From positions 445,951-509,950 of the forward strand of contig JACYXH010000240.1 of assembly GCA_026745465.1 (NCBI GenBank): DNA of 64,000 nt. Reading direction: 5' to 3'. Source of the stretch: Lota lota (taxonomy: Eukaryota > Chordata > Actinopteri > Gadiformes > Lotidae). Under the pieces are notes generated by a model. It saw only the letters and a list, made by a program, of their open reading frames with translations. It had not been told where the DNA came from and ran no database searches. The translations under genes were made by a program, and so were the position numbers. Below, piece by piece: positions 1 through 12,255 of the stretch (positions are counted from its first letter, which is position 1; each line of letters starts with the position of its first letter).

Positions 1-513
1 TTCAAATATTTTTGCCCAACAATGTATTTGTGCTTACTTCTGGTATACGGCTGTATTACGGTGTCATGACACATGCCGGCACTGGTGTTAAACTGACTAG
101 TATTTTGTCCAATTACATTGCTCTGTTGCCTTCTGTAACTCCTATCACGGTGATTTACAGCTAGCTTTTGTTTTGGACGTATTCAATATCAATGCTAAGC
201 TCTACCCTAGCCATTTTGACAAACCCTCACACTTTTTGAAAAGCTTTGTCCCGCCCCAACCTCCGGTTTTAGGCAGACGCCTCAGGAAAGACGTTTGAAA
301 GAAATGCCATCAGACCTCCGTTGGATAGGGCCTTTAGTCAAATAAAACAATTGTATTTTGAAATGATCATTTTACAAATGAAAAAACCTGCTCCATAGCA
401 ACAGGTGTTCTAGCAACACATCTGCCTTTTTGAAACCTTTCTGCAGAGGTTTTAAATTTGATTTTCACATCTGTCCCATCCGACACGTGAACGTGTAGCT
501 CTTTGGTTTACAG

Positions 514-1090
514 TGCCAACAGGTGCTCCATCGGTCACCAAGCTTGGTGGGGACCACGATGTGATCTTGTCCTGGACACAGATTCCCCGGCATCAGCGCG
601 GCGGCTGTCTCCACAACTACACTATCTACGTAGGAAACAACAAGGACCCTGAGCGCACGTGTGAGTAGAACGCACGATAAAGCAATGACGTGGCGCACGC
701 ACGTCATTAGTTCTAGTTTAGTTGATAATTTAGTTCTTCTTGGCTGCTTGTCAGACAAACCAAGCACATATAAGGCGTCACTTTGGACTCTGGTATCTTG
801 TGATGGCATTTAAATTTATTTATGACATTTTATAGACTAAATGATTCATCCAAAAAAGTATCGTTATTAATCTACTATGAAAGTAATCGTTAGTTGCAGC
901 CCTAGTGCACACATGATAGTGGTCTGACCTCTCACACTGAACGACTGTAATGTGCTCACCACTTCACTCTTCACACTCCAGTCCATCCACCAAAACCTGG
1001 CTCTGCAGCTTCTCCCCTGGGATGCAGCACCAAACCGCCGACTTCATGACCCAGCTGCTTCCTCCCCACCTCCACTCCATGACCCAGCTG

Positions 1091-1121
<31 letters not shown>

Positions 1122-2978
1122 ACACACACACTCCATTACCCATCTGCTTTCCTCCCCCCTTGCTCTTACTCTTTTAGTCAAACGCTTGTAAGAAAGATCT
1201 GAGAAGAAAATGTTTATACTGGCTTTTAAAGGGACTACATATAGGATTTGACATACATAAATTAACAGGTTCTAATTTAACTTAAAAATGAGACCTTCCC
1301 CAACTTTCTCCATTGCGTAAAACAGCATGTGGCCGATTTGTAGATGAACCAGGACAGTTTTGCCGGGAAAAAGTAAGGAAGTGACGTCTAAGAGACGATA
1401 ATGGCATTGCTGTCACTTGAACCTTGTGTACAGCACTTTAGGAAATACTCCTTCTATCTATAATGTATGACATTGTGTGTTGTATATGGTTGTGTGTTGC
1501 AGACCACGTCCCTGCGTCAGAGCATCAGTACAGCATCGACCGTCTGCCTCCAGCCACCTACATAGTCTGGGTGACAGCCTGGACAGAACAAGGTGAAGGA
1601 CCTCGTGGTGAAACAATCAAGTTTATCATCCAAGGTAAGACCCATGTTGTTGCTATATAGTCAACTCATTTGTTCTGCACTGACCATAGCTCCCCCTGGT
1701 GTAATCTAAGGGTTAAGCAAGCATATCATTTAACCACTTTCTTTGTATCCCAGGTCTACATGTCATTCGTTAACATGTGTTCTTACATGTTTTCCTAATT
1801 TTCACTCTTTCAGAGGAAACCAACACACTCCCTTGGCTGTTAATGGCAATCTTTGTGATCATAGTGCTTCTGCTGTGTCTGTTCAAGTTGCTAGCGCGAT
1901 GCCAAAGGTAATGAATGCATTCAGATGACAATTCAATAGAAGCAGCTGGTTCTTGGTCTACCCTTAAAAAAACTTACGGGAGGCTCGTAGATCTAGTTTT
2001 TAGATCAACGCATTGATGGGGCAATGTTTTGCTATATGATGTGCACTTCATGTCTCTGTGCAATTTGTATCCTTCTCTGTAGGCTGAAGATGATTCTAAT
2101 ATCACTGAGAGATGTACCAGATCCCAGCAACAGCAAGTGGGTAAAGACATTTACAGATAACAAGGTAAATGTCACTGAATAAAAAAAAAAGGAATTATCA
2201 CGGTTATCATGAAACTGTACATGATATCGATAAATATCACGAAAATGCCATTCGTAACAGTCTAATTGAGGGTCATTCCATAGAAGCATATGGAAATGTA
2301 CTTTATTTTTTAAATTATATCGATTTTTTTATAGATTTCCTTTCCCTCAAATATCAAAAAACTCATATTTTGATCATTTTAAGTGCATATTTTCTCATCA
2401 TTCATTTAGAAATTACAACTGGGTTAGGGTTAGTAGGGTATCACTATGAGTCTACTTCTTAATTTCATGACGATACAATACAAAGACGATAAACGATAAT
2501 ACTTAATTATTGCAGCCCTACACTGAATACACACTTTGTTAAACTATTTTTTTTTTATGTGTCAAACCTGTGTGTTGACTCCCTGAAGAGCAAGATGGAT
2601 CTCCATGTGTACCCAAGCGACTTCTCCTCAGAAGAAGAGGAACAAATTGTGACGTTCTTCGAGAATCCGAAGAACGACGAAGACTTCTCCTCTGTCCATC
2701 GGCCCGATTGGGATTCTGGGACGGCGCCGCAGACCCCCTACATCAAGAGTTTTTCCCATGACTCGGACAGCTCCCACTACACCCACAGCTCCCAGGACAC
2801 AGGCACCACCGCCGGCTACATCACATCGCAGGCAGAGGAGAGTGTAATAGCGGAAGAGGAGGGATGCATAGACTTCTACCCCAGGAATGTCTTTGATGAA
2901 CCCCTTGTGTTTGGGGGGGGGCTGACTCTGGATGCAGTGAAAATTGACTGCAGAAACTTATGGGAAAATGATTTGTGA
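514..2978 (+). CDS. il12rb2: Interleukin-12 receptor subunit beta-2, 3' portion (partial)
   Basis: Signal-transducing class I cytokine receptor chain; the mammalian protein pairs with IL12RB1 and activates JAK2/STAT4. Five exons are visible: 514-660, 1503-1634, 1814-1907, 2083-2164 and 2589-2978, with consistent phases. The first two encode the last fibronectin III domain (GGCLHNYTIYVG ... AWTEQGEGPRGE). The third encodes a transmembrane helix (LPWLLMAIFVIIVLLLCLF). The fourth carries a Box1-like motif, VPDPSNSKW. The last gives a short acidic tail with tyrosines in GYITSQ and PYIKSF, ending LTLDAVKIDCRNL, which resembles the end of mammalian IL12RB2 (LTLDQLKMRCDSL, from memory). The 5' exons lie outside the window. 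Convergent serbp1 next door is the conserved neighbour. The last acceptor (after 2588) has a weak pyrimidine tract. IL23R is the main alternative; the C-terminus and position favour il12rb2. Confidence 0.85.
843..905. repeat. hAT-like transposon end fragment in il12rb2 intron
   Basis: The sequence ends in GTTAGTTGCAGCCCTAG, matching the terminal motif of common non-autonomous hAT-type elements in fish (their ends read TAGGGCTGCAAC). No second end was located, so it is probably a remnant. Confidence 0.35.
2172..2521. repeat. AT-rich remnant ending in TTGCAGCCCTA, last il12rb2 intron
   Basis: This AT-rich stretch has repeated ATCACGGTTATCATGA and ACGATAAACGATAA-type words and ends ATTATTGCAGCCCTA, the same terminal motif as the element near 843-905. 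It is likely a degraded non-autonomous DNA transposon. It occupies most of the intron between the Box1 exon and the last exon. Confidence 0.35.
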
Positions 2979-3034
2979 AAGGAGACAAACAATATAAAAC
3001 TTGGGGTGAGGGCACGTTTTTTTCATTGTAGGCA

Positions 3035-3115
3035 TGGGCACAATTTGAGACCAGGTGGGGCTTGAACCCACACACGTTTAGACTCAAGCGCCCTCTTAGC
3101 TGGCATTGTGGTAAT
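3035..3115 (-). repeat. tRNA-derived SINE head or tRNA relic
   Basis: On the minus strand this reads like a tRNA half. There is an A-box-like CCAGCTAAGAG and, about 30 bases further, a B-box-like GGGTTCAAGCCCC. No complete cloverleaf could be drawn, so I treat it as a SINE head or tRNA pseudogene. Confidence 0.4.
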
Positions 3116-3861
3116 TACATATTAAGGTAGTATTGTTGCACATCATTTGAAAATATGAAAGGCGAGTCAACTTACTCTGCCCGTGTAGATGAAGCATCTA
3201 GAGGCTGTACTGTAGCTTATCTTATTTGTCCCTGGACTAAAGATAAACATATAGGTTTTGGAGTTATCCTTTGGTTTTAGTTAATTTCTTGGTCTATGCT
3301 GACCGGTCATGTCAAGCCATAAGGTTTGAGTGTACTACCACATGCAGCACGGGGTAGCGTATATTATTGCAATTGTTTGCACTTATCAGTTGTTACAAAA
3401 TCAGTATTGATTTGTGTACATCTTTACCCTCATAAAATCGGTTCAATAAATTACGAACAGCGTCTTGGAACATGTCAGAACTGGCGTCCTTTGTCATTTC
3501 AAGCAGTATATGACTTAAGTAGCAGCTATGTACTGGATCTGAAGTTAGTTAAAAGTTTAACGTGCGCATGTTAAAATGTTTAATTCTCATAATGCGTGCA
3601 ATGCATTCATTAGATGCAGCGGGCCAAAACATTTCCCTAGACCCTTGGTTCGCCATCTCGGTTTGATTGTGTTGAATCATACCCAACACAAGCTGTGTGG
3701 CCTAACATGCAACCATGAACCTGGTCACTCAGTCACTATTATTGTGTAATTCTTCTCAAAGTGAAGATTTCAGTTAGGCAACGACGCATTTCTTGAGCTT
3801 CCACTACCAATGAAAATAGATTTGGCACAAACGACAATGCAAGAAAAATGAATCGACCATC

Positions 3862-3867
3862 TTTATT
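3862..3867 (-). terminator. Candidate serbp1 polyadenylation signal (AATAAA on minus)
   Basis: TTTATT on the plus strand gives AATAAA on the minus strand, about 1.13 kb past the serbp1 stop codon. A serbp1 3' UTR of that length is plausible, but nearer signals cannot be excluded. Confidence 0.35.
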
Positions 3868-4999
3868 TACCAACAGAGGTCTAAATAGCAGGGCTAGCGT
3901 TCACACATCCCGTAGCGTATACCACTTGGCTGTTCATAATGGACAGCTATTTCTTTCAGAGCGATTATGCAGTGGTGTCACTGTTGAGGCTAAGGTGTTG
4001 AGAAAAATAATGATGCACAACTGCGAACACACAGGGACCTGGGCCAATGGCATATCCATTTCACTGGAGTGTAAATTGCAGTAAGTCGTGGTTTTATGGT
4101 TTTCCAAGGAATTACGGCGGCAGCTCAATTGTGTTAACGCTTCTCGCCTTGCCTTTTGATTAAAGTATAAACACCAAGGCGTTCAGATTTCTAAGCTTAT
4201 GATCAGTGCAGACGAAAAAGGACAAGGGTAGAAGCTTTTCCACAATGAATCACACTCTAATTGTAGTTGAGTCGAGGTCAAGAGTCACCTGTAAATTCCG
4301 TTGACATGTCAAATGAACTGACTTAGTCCCGTAGGGCAAGAGCAAAATACAAGGACATTTTAACTGTCTCTGACCAAATGTAGGTTTGATTTCTAGATCA
4401 AAGAGGAAGGTTTGTCTTACCCATGCCTTCTGAAGTAGTCCCTCCCAATGAGTTCTTATGAAAATATTGACATGCCTTGTATCATAGAATAGACCAGTCT
4501 ATGTAAAATAAAAGTCCTTGAAATCTCAGCAAGTGAAGTGAGGCAGTAACTTTATGAAATACCCAGTGTGGTACAGTTTATGAGCATGGGTTTGACACCT
4601 GCCGCCAGGCTTGTTTGGAAGCAAGCTTGACGAACACCAAGCCAAAAAGGATGCGCTTCTTATATTTGGAAATATTTTAAGCAGCAATTACAAAGTATCC
4701 ATGAACAATGCATAACCTCTGAAAAAAATACTGTATGAAAAACACCCCTGCTACTTTGTTTATAAGTACAAAACCTCTACCAGTAATCTGCTCCAGAGTA
4801 GCAAGAAGTCCTTTTCTTTTTTCTTTGTTTTTTTTGTGTTCATTTCTGTTTTTTCGTTTTTTGTAATTGGTAAAATTCAGTCCTCAAAGTAGAGTGTCAT
4901 CGAGGATGACAGTCTTCTCCATCATTACGTTTTGCTGAAGGATCCAGGGACATGCTAGCCTCATAGTGGAGGTGCCTGGGGGCTCCTGTGGGCCTGGGC

Positions 5000-7900
5000 T
5001 TAGGCCAGCGCCGGGAAGGCCTCAGGGTCATCCACATTGGGCACAGACACGCCACTTGCCTGGGAGGTTAAGAAAACCAAAAGGAAAATGAGAAACTGCT
5101 GCAGTGACCAACTTAGGCGTAGCGAAATAAAAACCTAACCCCGGGGGGCCATGTAATGACATCTGAACAGCTGGATTGTTTACCTTGTCGCTCCTTCCAC
5201 CGCGGGCTGGCCTAGTTGAAGGTCCTTCACGGCCTTCACCACGGCCTTCGCCGCGGCCGCGGCCGCCCCTGCCACCACGGGGTCCCCCGCGGCCACGGCC
5301 TGGACGGCCCAGGTCTCCGAAGTTGATCTCTAACTGGGCGGTGATGTCATTGGCGGGCTTGCGGTGTTCATCCTCAGCCTGACACGGATACACAGAGATA
5401 AAGTTAGACAATCCTATTTTCTGCACTTACAGAGGGAGATGTGTACTGGAACTTAAAAAGTCATTATACAAGAAATAGAAACAATTTGATTATTAATTAC
5501 CAATAATACTCGTACTAACCTTGGAGCCTTCATCTGCATCAGCCTCAATCAGAGTACCCTTCTCCTGTTGAGGTAAAAAGTGGAGAGAAATTACAAACAA
5601 GAACATATCTGCAGTACCATAAGGGGAATTCAGCCAGTATTAAAAAAGCTCATACATTTCTAAGCACTTCAGATACACACCAAATTAGAAACGGCCATTT
5701 GACTGTTACAAATAAATGAAGAATAGTGTTAAGAGATATCCCCTACTAATATTGGCAAATAATTAACAAAATATATATTTTATTCACATACTAATGAATG
5801 CTCTTTCCATCAACTACCAAAATTTGGAAGTAGAAGAATTTGCATCTTAAAACAGAAGAGCATTACCTGCTAGGATTTCACACGGACAGGGAAAGGAATT
5901 GTTTAGCCCACCTCATCCTTCTTGGACTTGTGCAGCACGTATCCCTTCTTCCAGTCTGCTCCTTCGTTGGCCTTGCGGATGTTGAACTCCACCTTTGCGC
6001 GCTCCTTGTCCTGCACGGCCTTCCATTCGTCCAGCGTCATCTCCTTGGGGCTTTCGTCCTTGACCTCTTCTGCCTCGTTCTCCCTGGAACACAAATGACA
6101 ACCATCGGTGTCTTGGTCTTGGGTGGATCGTTTCAGCCCAGCCAACACACAGCATGTCGGATATATTGTGAATGCAAGCAGTCTGTCACTTAACCTACTT
6201 GTTCTCAGAATCAGCGGGTGGATGCTCCTCTCCTTCAGGGTTCTCCTCGGTAACATTTGATTGGTCGAGCTCACCGCTAATATGTTATAAAAGTGTCGCA
6301 TTAATATACACCATAATGAATATTGAAATGAGCAGGTCATTGTACTGTAAAATGGCTGCAAATACGGAGGATGTTTTATAGTAACATGAAATCAAAAGTC
6401 TGCTTACGTCATTTCATCCTTGACGGTTCCCCAGTTGTGGGATCCACTTCCGCCTCGCTTCTCCTCCCCCTTCAGGCCACTGGAACAAGATTTGCTTTAG
6501 CCTGGATGCTACAACTTTAGAGCTTTAATTTGAAAAAATTACATTCAGTCTGTGCAATGGCTTGTAGTGAACGGAGTAATACAGCAAGCGATTGTGACTA
6601 TTTGTAACCAAACCGGGGGGGAAAAAAACCACTCACGATCGATCACTGCCGCTGTGTCTGTCAAATTCACGTTTTCCTCGGGAGTCAAAACCATCACTGC
6701 GGCCCATGCCCCGCCCTCTGCCACCGCGGGCGCCTCTGGGTCCACCACGGCCCCTCATTGTTCTGTCGCCTACGGGCCTGTGGAGAGGAAGATACATTGA
6801 TGAGATCACTGCATCAAAGAATACCGACCGACTCCACACCTAAATGTATTACCATAGCGTAATGTGGGTCTTTTGTACGTATTGATTCAATTTTGTTTAA
6901 ATGGGACTTACTTTTCCACTGAGAATTCGCCTCCCTCAGGCTTCTCTCCACCTTCCCCTGCGGGTCTCTCGAAGCGCCGTGGGGGCCGCCTTTCAACAGG
7001 TCGTCGGTCTGTTGGGGGCCTCGCCTCTCCCTGGCCACCCTGGGGCCTAGGGCCCTCACCCTCCGGCCTCCGTCCCATTCCCCTCATCCTCATACCTACA
7101 GGAACACAAAAACAGGATTAGGATTACAAAATCATCAACTGGACAATGGAGCTCAAACAAACCCAGAGTCAAAGGGTAATTCCCGAGTATGGGGGTATAC
7201 ACAGATTTAGCCATAACAATGCAATGGAGCTTTTAACACGTTATTAGTATGATGTTGTACAGTTTAGGCTACAAAGTAAATATAAATACGTGGCAACAAA
7301 ATAATCTAGAAATACCATTAATTCGTTCATTTCTATCCATAGTCAGAATAGGCCCTCCCATTAGCCCTTTCACATGCTACTAAAATAGACATCCTCCAGC
7401 TACTACAGCAGCTGAGGCCTGGCAGCAAGTGCACCTGTCCCATCACTTCTTCAGCAACCAGATACAGCCAGATTTAAAAAGGGATCTGAAAAATAACAAG
7501 TTGCCCCATCACTTGTATTTGCAAATTCAACAGTAATTATGTGTAACGTTACTGATGATGCCGCAAATAACCAATTCTCTCCGAATCATAAACAGTTCAT
7601 TGTACGGGGTGCTGGAATGGCAATAACACCCCACAGATAAGTCCAGAATAGCCTGGCAAACACCTTTCTGCGAAACGTGAGCGACCATGTTAAAACGAGC
7701 CTTTCAGGTTGCGGATGACATCATACCACGAGGGTGTGTTGTGAGCCACTGGGAAGTGGCAGTTAGGTGTTTAGCACGCCCCACACTGCAGCCACGAGGT
7801 TTACCTCGGTGAGAATCGAAACACTCAAGAAATAGCGCTGCACAGTAGACGCACTAGAAAAATGTACGGTGATCTAAAACACATTTGAGGTACTGCATGC

Positions 7901-8635
7901 AGTAACAATATTTTTAGCTGTACATCCCACGCACATTTCCTTTGTGTATTAAACGTGGTCACACGACGTCAAATCCGCCAGCACATAAAGAAAATACACA
8001 ATAATCAAGGGTATTGAGGTCATTTGGTGCTTTTGGGTTCTGTGTTAGATGATCAGATTGTGATGCCACAATAAACGCAGCGAGGCTTTACAAGTCGCAC
8101 TAACGGAAGGCCGGAGGGGTAGGCCAAAACAAGTTAGCCTGCACGCAGTTTTAAACTTCCGGCGATTTTTTTTGTCTGAACCACACGCCAATGCTTTGGG
8201 AGATTCTTGTTTAAATAAATGCAATGATCCAACGGATGGCGCCGAAATAATGTACAATAGGAATGGCGTGGACCTCATGTCACGGGGGTTCTGGGTTGCT
8301 GGTTGCTAGCCAGCAAACGCCTAGCTAACCCCATAGTGTAGATGCAAGTTTCATTATATAATTAAGGATTCACATTTACCATCCTTCTTGATGGGAACGG
8401 GTGCCTGGATCTCCTCCTTTTTGTCCGCAAGGGGAGTCTTTCTGTCTTTCTGTGACTCCTTTTTCTGTGGTTTAGCAGCCGGAGCTACAGGCTTGACGGC
8501 ACCAGGAGCAGGAGCCTCCTTCTTCTTTATCTCCGCCTGCTTCAACAGCTCAAATGGATCCGACTCATCATCAAATAATTGGTCGAACCGATTGGTTATG
8601 GCACAGCCAAAACCTTCTTGCATTTGTCCGGGCAT
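5000..8635 (-). CDS. serbp1: SERPINE1 mRNA-binding protein 1
   Basis: Cytoplasmic and nuclear RGG-box RNA-binding protein that associates with 40S/80S ribosomes and binds mRNA. Nine exons on the minus strand: 8635-8380, 7095-6912, 6777-6637, 6479-6408, 6276-6199, 6083-5912, 5564-5520, 5378-5184, 5059-5000. They sum to 1203 nt (400 residues), close to the human isoforms. The start [20 protein letters not shown] matches the family N-terminus (MPGHLQEGFGC). Then come a lysine-rich stretch, an arginine-rich segment ([10 protein letters not shown]), a central RG box ([18 protein letters not shown]), the highly conserved block [14 protein letters not shown], the acidic [20 protein letters not shown] block, [20 protein letters not shown], a second RG box and the ending [10 protein letters not shown]. 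The short exon 5564-5520 ([15 protein letters not shown]) replaces the variable linker of mammals. The call rests on end-to-end family match and il12rb2 linkage. Confidence 0.96.
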
Positions 8636-8800
8636 GATGGCGCCCCTTCAGCAGGATTTTCCTCCGATTCTACGAGGATTGGTGCGAACACTTCGCTGGA
8701 TGAAGCCACAAGATGGCTTGGAAAAGGACCTTCTTCTCTTCCGGCGCGATAGACATCCGGGACCTCTGAGATTGCGCGGGGTGGGGCTTGTAGTTTTGTA
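8636..8800 (-). promoter_or_regulatory. serbp1 promoter and 5' UTR with ETS and YY1 motifs
   Basis: Just upstream of the serbp1 start codon the plus strand has CTTCCGG (8738-8744; CCGGAAG on the minus strand, an ETS core) and AAGATGGC near 8710-8718 (YY1 core). This pairing is typical of TATA-less promoters of translation-related genes. The transcription start was not mapped. Confidence 0.5.
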
Positions 8801-9245
8801 TACTAAACTAAATCAATCGAAACAAGCGGACAAGCATAATCCAAAGAACACCAGTACCCAGAGTTCCAGGCCTAATTTTTGTTTTCAATCTTGCAGCTGG
8901 AAAACGTTGAATTTTTAATAATATGGTCGATTTGCTTTAAATAAGAGGCGGTTAAGAATATCCTTACAGTAGTTCGTATTATTTACACAGCTTTAACATT
9001 TTGCACGAATTAATTTGAATGAGACAGCATTTTTGTATTTTATAGATGGGCGACAGGTGTTGTCAATGGAGCTGTACGACAAGCACTAAAGACAACAGGT
9101 GCTAATGACTTTAAAGCAAGGGGTTAATTGAGTAGACCTGCTGAGTTCTTGCTATAGTCAAAGGATTTTGAATTCATGATCTAAATTAATGAGGCCCAGT
9201 GATACCACTCACTTAAAATTATAGTAATTTGATGTGTCAATCAAT

Positions 9246-9459
<214 letters not shown>

Positions 9460-9776
9460 TGCGTGCAGCAAGATATATCTTAGAGAGTTTGTTTGGTACT
9501 CGTGCATGATAAAATACAGGTTACAAGAGGAGGTAATAGGGACGGATGGAATAATAAATGGCCAAAGGATCCAAAACAACAATTCAACTGCGCAAAAGGT
9601 AATGCAATCGCCATCACCTCACCGTTTCGTCGCATTTCAAGCTTGCAGGTTGGATCCTTATCTAAAATTGAATACTTCGGAATTGCAGGACTCGGCTGTA
9701 CAACGACCGTTGCTTTCTGTATTACAGATCTACGGTACTTAAAAAAAAAAAAGCGAGGTAAACTTTCGCATTCAAG

Positions 9777-10154
9777 ATGACGATGTCTCCAGTAACTAAA
9801 GCAATGGTAGAAGCGTATGCGCTCATGATCATGGTAATGGGGACGTTTTTCATCTATTTCTGTGGAATGGTTTGGGCTTTTTGCAATCCAGTACTGAGCG
9901 GCGGCGAGGAAGAGGATTTCAATGAGATGGAGCTGGATGCACCTAAGAACAATTTGTGGCAAATAGCCCCACATTCTCAGGAGATTTTCTGCACAGCTGT
10001 GCACCCAGAGCAACAGCAGAACACCAGAGACTGGCTTGCTCAGACCACCTACATTAACTTTGGTGGGGACACTGACAGTTTACTTTTAGATCGCAGCGAC
10101 TTTGGCTTTGCTGATCATGTACGACAAAGCAAGACCCGGGGCAGTCCAGTATAG
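9777..10154 (+). CDS. Hypothetical single-pass membrane protein (125 residues)
   Basis: I do not recognise this gene. The frame starts MTMSPVTKAMVEAYALM with a good A at -3. It has one strongly hydrophobic segment at about residues 13-38 (LMIMVMGTFFIYFCGMVWAF), then an acidic stretch (GGEEEDFNEMELD) and a polar C-terminal region of about 75 residues with no evident domain. The amino-acid mix is unbiased, which argues for a real gene rather than a chance frame. It could be a single-exon small integral membrane protein or the last exon of a longer gene, since AAG precedes the ATG and upstream exons could be hidden. It runs head-to-head with serbp1 and tail-to-tail with hsd17b7; the two stop codons are only about 440 bp apart. 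Confidence 0.6.
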   Translation: MTMSPVTKAMVEAYALMIMVMGTFFIYFCGMVWAFCNPVLSGGEEEDFNEMELDAPKNNLWQIAPHSQEIFCTAVHPEQQQNTRDWLAQTTYINFGGDTDSLLLDRSDFGFADHVRQSKTRGSPV

Positions 10155-10594
10155 CTTTTCTAAAGAGATATCCTTCACTTCCAATCTTTATAAATGTTTA
10201 TAAAAGTGTGCCTGAAAGAGCGACCATGCTGTATTATCTGATATTTACGTTCAACGTGATGTAGCCTGATAACCCTATGTATTTGCTTTGTTTCCCTTAA
10301 TGTATAAATAATATTCCAATAATTGATATTTTGTGGATTTATTTTCATTCACATTTCTTGTAAGAACTTAAAAAATTTAAATTATTTCATTGTTATAAAT
10401 TAATATATAATTGTATTTAAAACATTTATTTATAAATGTATTTATACATTTAAATGAAGTCTGTTATAAAATAGATTTATAACAGATGTCAGAATACAAT
10501 TTAAATAACATTACATTTTCTATACACAAACAAACTATCCATACAAATTATAGCATTGGTTTCAATGCACATTATTGTTGAAGCTCTGGTTTGG
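10155..10594. other. Shared 3' region of the small membrane-protein gene and hsd17b7
   Basis: This AT-rich stretch lies between two convergent genes and contains no coding signal. TTTATT at 10338-10343 gives AATAAA on the minus strand, a plausible hsd17b7 poly(A) signal. The 3' UTRs may overlap. Confidence 0.5.
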
Positions 10595-12220
10595 CTACTG
10601 CGACAATGAAGAGTTATTCCGTTCCTCTTCTTTCTTCCTTACTTTGTGTTCAAGCTCCAATAACTTCTCATAGAGGGCCTCGGACATGTCCTCATCCACA
10701 TCCATCTGCAAAAGAGGCGGGAGTAGTGAGGCACGAGGAGACGATGCTGTTTTAAGTTTTGGTGGTTGTCGTGTTACTATTTAGCTATGCGGCTTAAAAA
10801 GATGACATTAGTTATATTATAATGTGCCACCATACCTTCCGTGGTTGTATGTGGTTGGCGCCTAGTCCTGATGTTAGACTGTGGTATTTGGAGTAAGGAT
10901 CCAGTGACTCAGGCTTCTGTTTGAACAGCCAGAACTACATGGGGGAGCAGGGGATACATCACTGACTTTGCAATGTTCAGAAAAACCAAAAAGTGAATTA
11001 GCATTTGGGTTTTCATTTGAAACTCAAGACTGGGATTTCACTCACCAGAGCCTCAGCTCCATTATAAGGTGTCAGGGTGAATGTATTGGTAAACATCCGG
11101 ATCTGTGCAAATACGGACAATAAACCAAACAAATGTTGTCAAATTCCACGTCTTTTTTTTACCATAATACCATAACCTAAAATCAAAGTAGATAATGAAA
11201 TGCCAGAAAAGGGAATATGACAAAGAATCATTATATACAGCCTAAATTACCCTGTCTAATTTGCAATGAATATCTTCCCTCGAAAGGTTGAACAATTTCA
11301 AGTAATGACATTTTGTACGGCTCTGCCAACTGATAAGGTTCCCAACCTTCTGGCCTATCTCACCATGCAATAAAAGAAAACTACATGTTTAGGTTAATAA
11401 ATTCATAACACGTCTACTTACAAACCAAAAAATAGGCATTGCCAGGGACCACAGAAAATCAGGGAAGGCGGGCAGGATGGCATAGGTCAACTTTGTCATC
11501 ACAAAACCTGGACAGATGACCGATGAATACAAGCCCTAGAAAGCAACAGTTTAGAACATTGATGTACGAAAATGCATGCCATGCCAATAGCTATCATGTG
11601 GCAATAGGAATTATCGGTGTTTACTTGATCACAATTTCCACTTGCTGTTATCTCATTCTGTATTATGTACCCGTGCCAGAACCCTCAACAGTATAAAATA
11701 TGTAGTGGGAAAACCATTTACTGGAACTTCACCTTGATTGAGTCGAACAAAGGAGCAAAGTCAAGTACAGACTCGGCTAGGAGAGCTGAGCCGAGAGCTG
11801 ACGGGAGCGGACCTGTCTGTTGAGGTGCGTGTTGAGTGCCAGACTGAGCAGGTCAGTGGCATACTTGGAGGAGCTGTAGGGCTGTGTGCCCTGCTGGTGC
11901 TGGACATCCTCCAGGCTGAAAGCTGATTGGTGGGCATTGTTGGAAGAGGTCCAGATCACCTGGGAGGTCTGGCCTGACTGGCAGAGAAGGGTCTCCAGCT
12001 CTCTAACCTGGGGGGCAGGGGGACTAAATTTTAAAACAATGCGGTTGTGTAGTAGCAATAATACCAGTAAAAATTATATAGCTTCTTAAAATTACCTTCA
12101 ATTTGTTTAGAACAATTCCCATCAGGGAATTCATCCTAATACATACATACAGTACATACATATACATATATACATATATATACATACATACATACATACA
12201 TACATACATACATACATACA

Positions 12221-12255
<35 letters not shown>

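Larger units (their letters stand above)
2979..4999. other. Convergent intergenic space: il12rb2 and serbp1 3' regions
   Basis: No coding exon was seen here. The left part should hold the il12rb2 3' UTR and a tRNA-like repeat near 3035-3115. The right part is likely the serbp1 3' UTR, which on the minus strand could run to the AATAAA whose complement is at 3862-3867. A T-rich stretch lies at 4805-4865. Confidence 0.6.

Noticed and set aside
3035-3115. Functional tRNA gene
   Set aside because: B-box-like and A-box-like words are present, but a full cloverleaf with paired acceptor stem could not be drawn.
5176-5382. Pro-Arg-rich frame on the plus strand
   Set aside because: It is antisense to the serbp1 RG-box exon.
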